64,000 bases of DNA from CF-39 sp035651155 (GTDB taxonomy: Bacteria > Chloroflexota > Limnocylindria > P2-11E). The stretch covers positions 105,850-169,849 of the forward strand of contig DASRGG010000036.1 in assembly GCA_035651155.1 (NCBI GenBank), written 5' to 3'. Positions 42,908-52,096 of this stretch are shown piece by piece (the first letter of the stretch is position 1; each line of letters starts with the position of its first letter). The notes beneath the pieces were generated by a model. It had not been told where the DNA came from and made no database searches. It worked only from the letters and a program-made list of their open reading frames with translations. The position numbers and the translations under genes were made by a program.

Positions 42908-44167
42908 CTACACCTCCACCTTCGCGTCCTTCAGGACCTTCGCGTACAGCGTCTCGATGCGCTCGCCCACGCCGCGCCAGGTGTAATGCTCGGCTCGATC
43001 GCGCGCGCCGTGCGAGAGATGCGTGCGGAGCCGGTGGTCGGTGAGCACCTGCGCGATGGACTCCGCGAGCGCCTGGTAATCGCCGGCCGGCACGAGCAGG
43101 CCGGATCGTCCGTGCTCGATGAGCGTCTGCAGGCCGCCGACGCGCGTGCCGACGACCGGCGTCCCGCAGGCCATCGCCTCGAGCGCGACGAGGCCGAACG
43201 ATTCGGTGAGCGAGGGCACCGCGCAGACGTCGGCGGCCGCGTAGTACATCGCGAGCGTCGGCTGGTCCAGCGATCCGACGAAGCTGACATTCGCCTCCAT
43301 CCGGTGCTGGTGCACGAGCCGCCGCAGCTCGACGATCTTCTCGGTCTCGGGCGCGTCGTCGCCGGGGTCGAGCGCGCCTCCCACGACGAGGAGGCACACC
43401 TCGTTGCGCAGCTCCGGATGGCGGAAGAAGAGCAGGCCCAGCGAGCGGAGCAGGACATCGATGCCCTTGATCTGCTCGATGCGCCCGACGAAGAGGATGA
43501 TCCGCTCGCACTGGTCGCGACCGAGCATGTCGCGCGCGTCGGCCTGGCGGATGGGGCGGAAGACGTTCGGATCCACGCCGCACGGGATGATGTGCAGCTT
43601 GGCGCGCTCGGCGTCGTACAGATCGAGCAGCTCGCCGACCTCGATCTGGCTCGCGGCGACGACCGCCGCGGACTCGCGCACGGCCTGGCGTTCGATCGCG
43701 ATGCGCACGTCGCTCTCGCCGTCGACGTCCTCGTCCATCACTTCGCGCTTCACCAGCCCGAGCGTGTGGAACATCTGGATGCGCGGCACGCCCCAGCGCG
43801 GCGCCAGCGCGCGCGCGACCTGCGCCGAGAGCCAGTAATGGGAATGGATGAGGTCGTAGCGCTTGCCTTCGGCGGCCACGTGCGCCTCGAGCGCCGCGGT
43901 GAACTCCTCGAGGTGCTCGTACACGTCCATCTTCGGCCAGTAGCCGATCGGCCCCGACTCGACGTGCACGACGCGCGCGTTCTCGCCCAGCTGCTGGATG
44001 CGCGGGTCGTCCTTCTCGCGCCAGCGCGTGAAGACGTCGACCTCGTGGCCGCGGCGGCCGAGCTCGCGCGCGAGCTCGCGCACGTACACGTTCATGCCGC
44101 CGGAGTCGCGGCCACCCAGCTTCGCGAGCGGGCAGGCGTGGACCGAGAGCATCGCGACGCGGCTCAT
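42908..44167 (-). CDS. GT4 glycosyltransferase, MshA-like
   Basis: The 419-residue GT-B enzyme opens with AMLSVHACPLAKLGGRDSGG-MNVYV, very like the N-terminus of mycothiol synthase MshA and of sucrose-phosphate-synthase-type GT4 enzymes. The donor site is intact: FVGRIEQIKGIDVLL and SLTESFGLVALEAMACGTPVVG (E-x7-E). MshA joins GlcNAc to inositol phosphate; BshA joins it to malate. The ATG overlaps the stop of the GNAT-like gene (ATGA). A start 21 nt upstream is possible but would extend further into that gene. Confidence 0.9.
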   Translation of the reverse strand: MSRVAMLSVHACPLAKLGGRDSGGMNVYVRELARELGRRGHEVDVFTRWREKDDPRIQQLGENARVVHVESGPIGYWPKMDVYEHLEEFTAALEAHVAAEGKRYDLIHSHYWLSAQVARALAPRWGVPRIQMFHTLGLVKREVMDEDVDGESDVRIAIERQAVRESAAVVAASQIEVGELLDLYDAERAKLHIIPCGVDPNVFRPIRQADARDMLGRDQCERIILFVGRIEQIKGIDVLLRSLGLLFFRHPELRNEVCLLVVGGALDPGDDAPETEKIVELRRLVHQHRMEANVSFVGSLDQPTLAMYYAAADVCAVPSLTESFGLVALEAMACGTPVVGTRVGGLQTLIEHGRSGLLVPAGDYQALAESIAQVLTDHRLRTHLSHGARDRAEHYTWRGVGERIETLYAKVLKDAKVEV

Positions 44168-45144
44168 CGCGTCGCCTCGAGACGCCACAGCCAGCGGTCC
44201 ACCGCGCCCAGGTCGTACTTGTACGGCTCGTCGCCGCGCAGGAGGTCGTAGATCCCGAAGCCATGGGCGATCGCGTCGCGCACCGCGAAGGCGTGGGTCG
44301 CGATGCCGAGCGAGAGCGAGCCGAGCGCGGGATCGTAGGCCGCGTTGTAGAGCGCGAGGGTGTCGCCGTACGCGAACGCGAACAGCACGGCGGCGTCCTC
44401 GCCGTGCGCGGAGACCACGCCGAGCCGCAGGCGCCCGAGCGGCGCGAGCGCGTCGGCGACGTCGCGGAAGAAGGACTCGGCCTCGGGCGTCATGAACGCG
44501 GCCTTCTCGCCCTTGGACAGCCGGTGCAGCGCGAAGAAGCGATCGAGCACCGCCCCGCGCTCGCGCTCGTCGGCCCAGCGGAACCCCGCGCCCGGCGCGC
44601 TCTCGAAGCGCCGCAGCTTCCTGCGCAGCTCGTGCCGCTCCTTCTTGCCGAGGCGCCGCACGTAGGTCTCGAAGTCCGGTGCGAGGGTGATGCGCGGACT
44701 GGTGACGAGTCGCTCGCGCTTCACGGCATAGCCGGACGCCGCGAGCTGCTCGGCGAACGTGTCGAGCGTCGGCGTGTCTTCGGGGAGGTATTCGAGGAGC
44801 ACGCGCTCTGGACGAGCGCCGGCGATCCAGCGCGCGACCGCCGACGCCGCCGCGCGCGCGTCCTGCGGCGCGGCGACGATGTCCTGCTCATCGGTGAGCT
44901 CTCCGCCTGCGAAGCGGATGGTGCCGTCGTGCGTGCGCGACAGGGCGGCGACGCCGTACGGCGGGTCGCCGGCCGCGAGGGTGATCTGCTCGCTCCGATC
45001 GTGCGCGCGCGCCACCGCGATCCATTCCGGCGTGAGGAAGATGCTGCTCGGGGACCGCCGCTCGGCCAGGGCGGACCACGCCGCAGAGATCTCGCTGGGG
45101 GCGCGCGTGGTACAGCCCGCGTCGGGGCTCGTGGAGAGGGTCAC
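44164..45144 (-). CDS. GNAT/FemAB-like acyltransferase (BioF2/CelD-type)
   Basis: The 326-residue product has the double-GNAT plan of FemAB/CelD proteins: FLTPEWIAVARAH near the N-terminus, YVRRLGKKERHELRRKLRR in the centre (typical of the Acetyltransf_6 group) and AVLFAFAYGDTLALYNAAYDP with SLGIATHAFAVRDAI at the C-terminus. It is first in the run with the MshA-like and MshB-like genes, so acylation of the same glycoconjugate is a reasonable guess; MshD of the mycothiol pathway is also a double GNAT but of another subgroup. Confidence 0.8.
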   Translation of the reverse strand: MTLSTSPDAGCTTRAPSEISAAWSALAERRSPSSIFLTPEWIAVARAHDRSEQITLAAGDPPYGVAALSRTHDGTIRFAGGELTDEQDIVAAPQDARAAASAVARWIAGARPERVLLEYLPEDTPTLDTFAEQLAASGYAVKRERLVTSPRITLAPDFETYVRRLGKKERHELRRKLRRFESAPGAGFRWADERERGAVLDRFFALHRLSKGEKAAFMTPEAESFFRDVADALAPLGRLRLGVVSAHGEDAAVLFAFAYGDTLALYNAAYDPALGSLSLGIATHAFAVRDAIAHGFGIYDLLRGDEPYKYDLGAVDRWLWRLEATR

Positions 45145-45182
45145 CTGCGCTCCGAGTCTAGGTCCGAAGGGCGCACGAACGA

Positions 45183-46373
45183 GTGAACACTCTGTTTCCT
45201 ACATATCATTCCCACGTGCCCGAGCGCGGAGCGCCCCGGGTCGTCATCGCTCCTCAGTCGTTCAAAGGCAGCGCGGACGCGGTCGCGGTCGCCTCGGCGA
45301 TCGCGCGCGGCGTGCGGCGAGCGTGGCCCCGCGCCCAGGCCGTCGAGCTGCCGCTCGCCGACGGCGGAGAGGGGACGGTGCGCGCGCTCGTCCACGCGAC
45401 CGGTGGCGAGATGCGCACGGCGCGCGCGCACGATCCATTGCTGCGCGAGATCGATGCCGAATGGGGTCTGCTCGGCGATCGCGTCACCGCGGTGATCGAG
45501 ATGGCCGCGGCGAACGGCCTTCCCTTGTTGCGGGAGGAGGAGCGCGACCCGCGCGTCACGAGCACGCGCGGGACCGGCGATCTCATCCTCGCCGCGGCGA
45601 TGAGCGGCGTCCACCGCATCGTCGTCGGCATCGGCGGCAGCGCGACGAACGACGGTGGCGCCGGTATGGCCCGCGCCTTCGGCTACCGCTTCTTCGATCG
45701 CGAGGGCCGCGAGCTTCCCGAAGGCGGCGCCGCGCTGGCGCACCTCGCGCGCATCGACGGGCAGACCGATCCGCGCCTCGTGCGGCCATCCATCGACGTG
45801 GCGTGCGACGTCCGCAATCCGCTGCTGGGCCCCGAGGGCGCGAGCGCGGTGTTCGGTCCGCAGAAGGGCGCGACGCCCGAGATCGTGCGCGAGCTCGATG
45901 CCGCGCTCGCGCGCTACGCGGACGTGGTGGAGCGCTTCGTGGGCCGCCGCATCCGCGACGTGCCGGGTGCCGGCGCGGCCGGCGGCCTGGGTGCGGGGCT
46001 CCTCGCCTTCCTCGACGCGCGTCTCGTCTCGGGCGCGCAGCTCGTCCTCGACGCGGTGGGATTCGAGCGGCGGCTCGCCGGCGCGGCGCTCGTGATCACC
46101 GGCGAGGGTCGCATCGACGGCCAGTCCGCGTATGGAAAGCTGACGCAGGCCGTGACCATGTCAGCCCGGCGTCAGGGGATCCCCGTGTACGCCGTCGCCG
46201 GCATGCTCGGGCCGGGGCACGAGCGCATGCGCGAGGCCGGCCTGTCGCGGATCGAGACCCTCGCGTCGGGCGAGGCCGATCGCGCGGCGGCGATGCGCGA
46301 CCCGCTGCCGCGCATCGAGGCCGCGGCGGAGAGGCTCGCGCTGCAGGCGCGCGTAGAAGCCGGTAGCGTGTAG
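45183..46373 (+). CDS. Glycerate kinase (GlxK/GarK family)
   Basis: The product, 385 residues from GTG 45216 or 396 from GTG 45183, is a glycerate-2-kinase of the GlxK family: VVIAPQSFKGSADA, LPLADGGEGTVRAL, IGGSATNDGGAGMA, GAGAAGGLGAGLLAF and ITGEGRIDGQSAYGK are all family motifs. It phosphorylates glycerate to 2-phosphoglycerate. GTG 45216 is preferred because TATCAT ends 6 nt before it and the conserved sequence begins there. The gene is followed after 4 nt by glpX, giving a small carbon-entry operon. Confidence 0.92.
   Translation: MNTLFPTYHSHVPERGAPRVVIAPQSFKGSADAVAVASAIARGVRRAWPRAQAVELPLADGGEGTVRALVHATGGEMRTARAHDPLLREIDAEWGLLGDRVTAVIEMAAANGLPLLREEERDPRVTSTRGTGDLILAAAMSGVHRIVVGIGGSATNDGGAGMARAFGYRFFDREGRELPEGGAALAHLARIDGQTDPRLVRPSIDVACDVRNPLLGPEGASAVFGPQKGATPEIVRELDAALARYADVVERFVGRRIRDVPGAGAAGGLGAGLLAFLDARLVSGAQLVLDAVGFERRLAGAALVITGEGRIDGQSAYGKLTQAVTMSARRQGIPVYAVAGMLGPGHERMREAGLSRIETLASGEADRAAAMRDPLPRIEAAAERLALQARVEAGSV
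45204..45209 (+). promoter_or_regulatory. Putative -10 box of the glycerate kinase gene
   Basis: TATCAT ends 6 nt before GTG 45216; no ribosome site. It supports a leaderless start inside the longer frame. Confidence 0.4.
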
Positions 46374-46377
46374 CGCG

Positions 46378-47364
<987 letters not shown>

Positions 47365-47510
47365 CAGCAGCGCTTGCCGGCGGTCCCGCGGGTCGCGGTG
47401 CCGGCGAGCCACGGCTGGATGTGCGGCTCGGCCGTGGCGCCGGTGACGCGAAGCTCGAGCTCGCCGGTGCTGGGGTCCGCCCGCGGAAGGCCGGATCCAA
47501 CGTCGCGCCG
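47365..47510 (-). other. Gap between glpX and folD with an in-frame extension after the folD stop
   Basis: After the folD TAG the same frame stays open for about 50 codons with coding-like composition (TGELELRVTGATAEPHIQPW, ending AGKRCC) and stops opposite the glpX stop. No start codon of its own is convincing. It could be a small-gene remnant or chance in GC-rich DNA. Confidence 0.25.
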
Positions 47511-48335
47511 CTAGGACTGTTGCTCCGCCGCGGTGACGACGCTGCGGATCAGGAGCGCGGTCGTGACCGCGCCGAGCCCGCCGGGCACCGGGCTGAGGGC
47601 CCCGGCGACCGAGGCGACGCTCTCCGCGTCGACGTCGCCGACGATGCCCGATGGCGTGACGTTGATGCCCGCGTCGATCACCGTCGCGCCCGTGGAGAGC
47701 ATGTCGCCGCGCAGGAAGCGCTGCTCGCCGATCGCGACGACGACGATCGACGCGGCGCGCGTGTGGGACGCGATGTCCGCCGTCTTGCTGTGCGCGAGCG
47801 TCACGGTCGCGTCCTCCTGCGTGAGGAGCGCGGCCGCCGGACGGCCGACGATGGGACTCCGCCCGATGACCACCGCGTCCGCGCGGCGCGTCGGGATCTC
47901 GTAAAAGCGGAGGAGCTCGAGCACGGCCTCCGCCGTCGACGGGACGAAGCGCGGACGTCCGAGCACCAACCGTCCGACGTTCTCCGGGTGCACGCCCTCG
48001 ACGTCCTTGACCGGCGGGATGGCCGCGGCGGCGCGCTCTTCGCTGAGTCCGGGCGGCAGCGGCGTGAGGAGCATGACGCCGTGCGCGTCACCGGCGCCAC
48101 CGAGGAGCGTGGCGAGCCGACCCTCGTCCGGCGGCGACACGCGCTCGTGGAGCGCCACGCCGAGCTCCGCGGCGACCTTGCGGATGCGCCCGAGATACGA
48201 GCTCGCGGTCGGATCGGAGCCGACGCGGACGATGTCCAGCGTCGGCGTGACACCCCGCGCGGCGAGCGCCGCGACGCGTTCCCTGGTCCGCGCGTTGATG
48301 CGCTCGGCGACGGGCCGCCCGTGGAGCAGCCGCAT
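47511..48335 (-). CDS. folD: Methylenetetrahydrofolate dehydrogenase/cyclohydrolase
   Basis: The 274-residue protein is FolD: VGSDPTASSYLGRIRKVAAE near the N-terminus has the substrate-binding Tyr and Lys-type positions, LLTPLPPGL follows, VVIGRSPIVGRPAAALL is the NADP site and SPVPGGLGAVTTALLI the C-terminal signature (PGGVGPMT in most homologues). It interconverts 5,10-methylene- and 10-formyl-THF. Its ATG overlaps the cyclodeaminase stop (TGATG). Confidence 0.95.
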   Translation of the reverse strand: MRLLHGRPVAERINARTRERVAALAARGVTPTLDIVRVGSDPTASSYLGRIRKVAAELGVALHERVSPPDEGRLATLLGGAGDAHGVMLLTPLPPGLSEERAAAAIPPVKDVEGVHPENVGRLVLGRPRFVPSTAEAVLELLRFYEIPTRRADAVVIGRSPIVGRPAAALLTQEDATVTLAHSKTADIASHTRAASIVVVAIGEQRFLRGDMLSTGATVIDAGINVTPSGIVGDVDAESVASVAGALSPVPGGLGAVTTALLIRSVVTAAEQQS

Positions 48336-48961
48336 CAGCGCGCGATGCGCGACTCGACGAAGTCCGTGATCCGCTTGCGCTGCGCGTCGGCTCCGTCGAG
48401 CGCCCGGTCGAGGTCCTCCGCAAGTGCCTTCACCTGTCCGGGATCCTTCACGGACGAGAGGTTGATCATCACGTTCATCGCCGCCCCGCGGAGCGCGGCA
48501 TCGGCCATGAGCGCGGCGACGCCGACGTCGGATACCGCGGCGGCCGGCGCCTTCGGCATGCCGCGCTCGCACGCCTCGAGCAGGCGCCGGCTGGTCTTGG
48601 CGATCTCGAGCGGCACGCGTGAGGCCGCGAGGAGCGCTGCCTGCATGCGCTCGGTCCGCGCCTTCTTCTCGTCGTCGCTCGCGCGCGGCAGCTTCATCGC
48701 CTCGGCGACGCGGCCATACGCCGCGCTGTCGTCGTCGACGAGCCGGAGGAAGTCGCTCCGCAGGTGGTCTACCTCGCTGATGTAGTCGCGCAGCGATCCG
48801 TCGTCCGACTTCTTCGTCGCGATGCGCGCGACCATCGCGGCGAGGGCCGCGCCGACGGCGCCGGCGTACGCCGCCGCGCTGCCGCCGCCGGGGACCGGAG
48901 CATCCGACGCGAGCCGATCGCTGAACTCGCGCAGCGTGAGGTCGACGAGTCGTTCCCTCAT
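48335..48961 (-). CDS. Cyclodeaminase/methenyl-THF cyclohydrolase family protein (FchA-like)
   Basis: The 208-residue all-helical protein has PVPGGGSAAAYAGAVGAALAAM, the hallmark of formiminotransferase-cyclodeaminase domains and clostridial FchA. It either deaminates formimino-THF or hydrolyses methenyl-THF. No formiminotransferase domain is fused or adjacent. Coupling with folD and the divergent metF makes a one-carbon folate role likely. TACACT lies 11 nt upstream of the ATG on this strand. Confidence 0.9.
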   Translation of the reverse strand: MRERLVDLTLREFSDRLASDAPVPGGGSAAAYAGAVGAALAAMVARIATKKSDDGSLRDYISEVDHLRSDFLRLVDDDSAAYGRVAEAMKLPRASDDEKKARTERMQAALLAASRVPLEIAKTSRRLLEACERGMPKAPAAAVSDVGVAALMADAALRGAAMNVMINLSSVKDPGQVKALAEDLDRALDGADAQRKRITDFVESRIAR

Positions 48962-49004
48962 GGGCGCGAGCGAGTGTACGTGTTACGCTGTCGCAAGCGC
49001 GGTC

Positions 49005-49110
49005 CCTTTCATCCAGAGAGGCAGAGGGAACGGCCCGATGAAGCCTCGGCAACCGGCGGAGTCCCGCAGAGGTGCCAACTCCGGCCCTGACACGAGGGAA
49101 AGATGAGAGG
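49005..49110 (+). promoter_or_regulatory. SAM-I (S-box) riboswitch with the metF ribosome site in P1
   Basis: The core S-box words are present in order: ATCCAGAGAGG, CAGAGGGAACGGCCCGATGAAGCC, CGGCAACC, GGTGCCAACTCC and CGAGGGAAAGATGAGAGG. P1 is formed by 49005-49013 with 49102-49110 (nine pairs, one G-U). GAGAGG at 49105-49110, the Shine-Dalgarno for the TTG at 49120, is the 3' strand of P1. No terminator fits before the gene. S-adenosylmethionine binding should therefore hide the ribosome site and lower translation of metF and the methionine synthase genes. Confidence 0.93.
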
Positions 49111-49119
49111 TCATACGTT

Positions 49120-50037
49120 TTGAGCACGTTCAGAGAGCTGATCCGCCGCGGCGAGTTCGTCGTCACGGCCGAGCTCAATCCGCCGAAGAGCGCGGACGCG
49201 AGCCTGGTGCGCCGTCGCGCGGAAGCGCTCAAGGGATTCGTCGACGCCGTCAACGTCACCGATAGCAATCGCGCCGTCGCCGCGATGGCCGCGATGCCCG
49301 CGGCCGTGATCGTGCGCGAATCCGGCGTCGATCCCATCGTGCAGATGACCGGCCGGGACCGTAATCGCATCGCGCTCCAGGCCGATCTGCTCGGCGCGGC
49401 CGCGCTCGGGTTCGAGCACTTCGTGTTCATGAGCGGCGACGACCCGAAGCAGGGGAACCACCCCGACGCGGTGAACGTGAAGGACCTCGACGGCATCGGC
49501 TTGGTGAAGATGGCGGTCTCGATGCGCGACCAGGCGACGTTCCTCTCGGGCGACCCGATCAAGACGCCGCCGGACTACGTCGTCGGCGCGACCGCCTCGC
49601 CGTTCACGAAGCCGATGGAGGCGGACCTCGCGAAAACGGTCGAGAAGGTCGCCGCCGGCGCGGAGTTCCTCCAGACGCAGCCGGTGTTCGACCTCGCGGC
49701 GTTCGGCCGGTGGCTGGCCGGGGTCCGGCGCCTCGCGCCGCGACATGTGGCGATCATCGCGGGCGTCCTCGTGCTCCGCTCGGCGGAACAGGCCGAGCGC
49801 ATCGCGAAGATCCCCGGGCTCGCGCTGGACCAGAAGCTCGTCGAGCGCGTGCGCGGGGCCGCGGATCAGGAGGCCGAGGGCGTCGCCCTCGCCGCCGAGA
49901 CCGTGCGCGCGCTGCGCGCGCTGCCCGGCGTCGGTGGCGTGCATCTCTACGCGATCGAATGGCCGGAGGGGGTGACGCGCGTCGTCGAGGCGGCGCGGCT
50001 GCTCCCGCGGCCCACTGTGAGGGAGGCCGTCCGTTGA
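49120..50037 (+). CDS. metF: Methylenetetrahydrofolate reductase (MetF-type)
   Basis: The 305-residue TIM barrel has VTAELNPPKSAD at the N-terminus, VNVTDSNRA (the conserved TD-N of MTHFR), MTGRDRNRIALQADLLGA and FLQTQPVFDL; these mark the FAD-dependent reductase that makes 5-methyl-THF. The TTG start is set by the GAGAGG site 9 nt upstream inside the riboswitch. The end FVRALRALPGVGGVHLYAIE-like region fits the family. Its stop overlaps the start of the first metE half. Confidence 0.93.
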   Translation: MSTFRELIRRGEFVVTAELNPPKSADASLVRRRAEALKGFVDAVNVTDSNRAVAAMAAMPAAVIVRESGVDPIVQMTGRDRNRIALQADLLGAAALGFEHFVFMSGDDPKQGNHPDAVNVKDLDGIGLVKMAVSMRDQATFLSGDPIKTPPDYVVGATASPFTKPMEADLAKTVEKVAAGAEFLQTQPVFDLAAFGRWLAGVRRLAPRHVAIIAGVLVLRSAEQAERIAKIPGLALDQKLVERVRGAADQEAEGVALAAETVRALRALPGVGGVHLYAIEWPEGVTRVVEAARLLPRPTVREAVR

Positions 50038-51005
50038 AGACGACCGTTGTCGGCGCGTTCCCGAAGAATTCTGACGCGCGTCAGGACCTGCGTCGCGCAC
50101 TGCATCGCGCGGACCGCGGCGAGCTCGACGACGCCGGCCTCGCCGAGGTGTTCGACAAGACGACCGCGTGGGCGATGGGCGAGATCGGATCCGCCGGTAT
50201 CGACGTCATCAACGATGGGCAGATCCGCTGGGACGACCTGCTCGCCCCATTCGCCAAGGGGTGGCGGAACACGGAGCGCGGACCGCTCGAGCGGTTCTAT
50301 GACAACAACACGTACTTCCGCCAGCCGATCATCACCGGCCCGATCGAGACCGACGGCACGACGCTCGTGCGCGACTTCACCTTCGCGAAGAGCACGGCAC
50401 GGCGCGAGCTGAAGGCGGCGATCTGCGGTCCGCTGACCTTCGCGACGCTCACCGCGCAGGACTCGTACTACAAGAGCCTCGAGCGGCGCACGCTCGGCGT
50501 CGCCGACGCGCTCGCCGCGGAGCTGCGGGGCCTCAAGTCGGCCGGCGCGACCCTGGTTGACGTCGAGGAGCCCGCCCTCGCCGCGCATCCCGAGCACATC
50601 GACCTCGCGCGCGCCGCGTTCGAACGTCTCGCCACGGCCGGCGTGGCGCTCGCGCTGCATCCGTACTTCTTCCCGGTCGACGCGATCGTCGACGCGCTCG
50701 CCGCGTTCCCGATCGCGCAGCTCGGCGTCGACGTGCGCAGCCGCGAGACGTCGGCGCGCGCGATCGACCGCATCGGCGCGATGACGCGGACCGTGGTGCT
50801 CGGGATCGTCGACGCGCGCAACACGCGGCTCGAGACGCCGCGCGAGCTGGGCGAGCTGGTCGAGGCGGCGTTGAAGAAGGTGCCCGCCGAACGGCTCTGG
50901 CTCTCGACCACGACCGGCCTCGAGTACCTGCCCCACGACGTCGCGGTGAAGAAGCTGAACGCGCTCGCCGATGCGGCGCGCACGGCCGGAGGTGTACGCG
51001 CATGA
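50034..51005 (+). CDS. Split methionine synthase, N-terminal-like half (MetE family)
   Basis: The 323-residue protein is a UroD/MetE-fold barrel: TTVVGAFPKNSDARQDLRRA, GIDVINDGQIRWDDLLAPFA, ICGPLTFATL and VDVEEPALAAHPE. It has none of the His-x-Cys and PDCG zinc ligands of the catalytic half, so by analogy with split archaeal MetE it should supply the N-terminal, folate-binding type barrel. The TTG start follows GGGAGG by 8 nt and overlaps the metF stop. Its own stop overlaps the next start by 4 nt. Confidence 0.85.
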   Translation: MKTTVVGAFPKNSDARQDLRRALHRADRGELDDAGLAEVFDKTTAWAMGEIGSAGIDVINDGQIRWDDLLAPFAKGWRNTERGPLERFYDNNTYFRQPIITGPIETDGTTLVRDFTFAKSTARRELKAAICGPLTFATLTAQDSYYKSLERRTLGVADALAAELRGLKSAGATLVDVEEPALAAHPEHIDLARAAFERLATAGVALALHPYFFPVDAIVDALAAFPIAQLGVDVRSRETSARAIDRIGAMTRTVVLGIVDARNTRLETPRELGELVEAALKKVPAERLWLSTTTGLEYLPHDVAVKKLNALADAARTAGGVRA

Positions 51006-51985
51006 GCGGCGTTCTGCTCACGACCACGGTCGGCTCCTTCGGGAAGCCGGACTACCTGCAGAAGGCGCGCAACGCGAACGCGCGCGGCACGCTCTCGGAC
51101 AGCGAGCTCCTCGAGCTCGAACGCAAGGCGACCGAGGAGTGGATCCGGCGCCAGGAAGCCATCGGACTCGACATCCTCGTGGACGGCGAGATGTACCGCG
51201 GCGACATGGTCGCGTACTTCGCCGAGCGGCTCGATGGCTTCAAGATCGGCGGACTCGTCCGGTCGTACGGCAATCGCTACTACCACAAGCCGGTCATCGC
51301 ATCGAAGGTCCGGCGGCCGAAGCCCCTGACCGTCGAGTGGTACCGCTTCGCGCAGGGCCTCACCGACCGCCCCGTGAAGGGGATGCTCACCGGTCCCTAC
51401 ACGATGCTCGACTGGTCGTACAACGAGGCGTACCGGACCCGCCGCGACGCGGCGCTCGCGCTCGCGGAGGTCGTGCGGCAGGAGGCGGAGGACCTCGAGC
51501 GCGCCGGTGCCCAGTACATCCAGATCGACGAGCCGGCGATCCACGCGCGACCCGAGGAGCTCGACATCGCCATCGAGGCGATGGGCATCGTCACGCAGCG
51601 CCTCAGGGCCAAGACCATCTCGCACGTCTGCTACGGCGACTTCGCCGCGATCTACCCCAAGGTGCTGGAGCTCCCGGTCGACCAGCTCGACCTCGCGATG
51701 CACAACTACGAGTACCGCTGGCTGGATCTCTTCGACACGCACCCGTTCACGAAGGAGCTGGCCATCGGCGTCGTCGACGTGCACTCGCATCGCCTCGAGA
51801 CCGTGGACGAAGCGGCGGAGGGGATCCGTAGGGGCCTGAAGTACGTGTCGGCCGACAAGCTGCTCCCGCACCCGGACTGCGGGCTGAAGACGCGCACCGT
51901 CGAGGAGTCGCTCGACAAGTGCCGCGTCGTCGTCGAAGCCGCGAAAATGGTGCGCGCCGAGATCGCGAAGACCGCCGCCGTGTAG
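51002..51985 (+). CDS. Split methionine synthase, catalytic C-terminal half (MetE family)
   Basis: The 327-residue protein matches the C-terminal half of cobalamin-independent methionine synthase: TTTVGSFGKPDYLQKAR, VDGEMYRGDMVAYFAERLDG, GMLTGPYTMLDWS, YIQIDEPAI, the zinc ligand pair in SHVCYGDF and the second Cys in HPDCGLKTRTVEES. Homocysteine and zinc sites are therefore intact. With the preceding gene it likely forms a two-protein MetE that converts homocysteine to methionine with methyl-THF from MetF. A B12- or other methyl donor, as in core-MetE enzymes, is the alternative. Confidence 0.9.
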   Translation: MSGVLLTTTVGSFGKPDYLQKARNANARGTLSDSELLELERKATEEWIRRQEAIGLDILVDGEMYRGDMVAYFAERLDGFKIGGLVRSYGNRYYHKPVIASKVRRPKPLTVEWYRFAQGLTDRPVKGMLTGPYTMLDWSYNEAYRTRRDAALALAEVVRQEAEDLERAGAQYIQIDEPAIHARPEELDIAIEAMGIVTQRLRAKTISHVCYGDFAAIYPKVLELPVDQLDLAMHNYEYRWLDLFDTHPFTKELAIGVVDVHSHRLETVDEAAEGIRRGLKYVSADKLLPHPDCGLKTRTVEESLDKCRVVVEAAKMVRAEIAKTAAV

Positions 51986-52096
51986 CCTGGCCGGAGGCGG
52001 GCGCCGGGCGGCACTCCTCTCCTCCGCCTGCCCATTCACGGCTCGCGGGCCGCGGCCTTGGCGACCTCGTACATTGCTTCGGGGGAGGTGACGACG

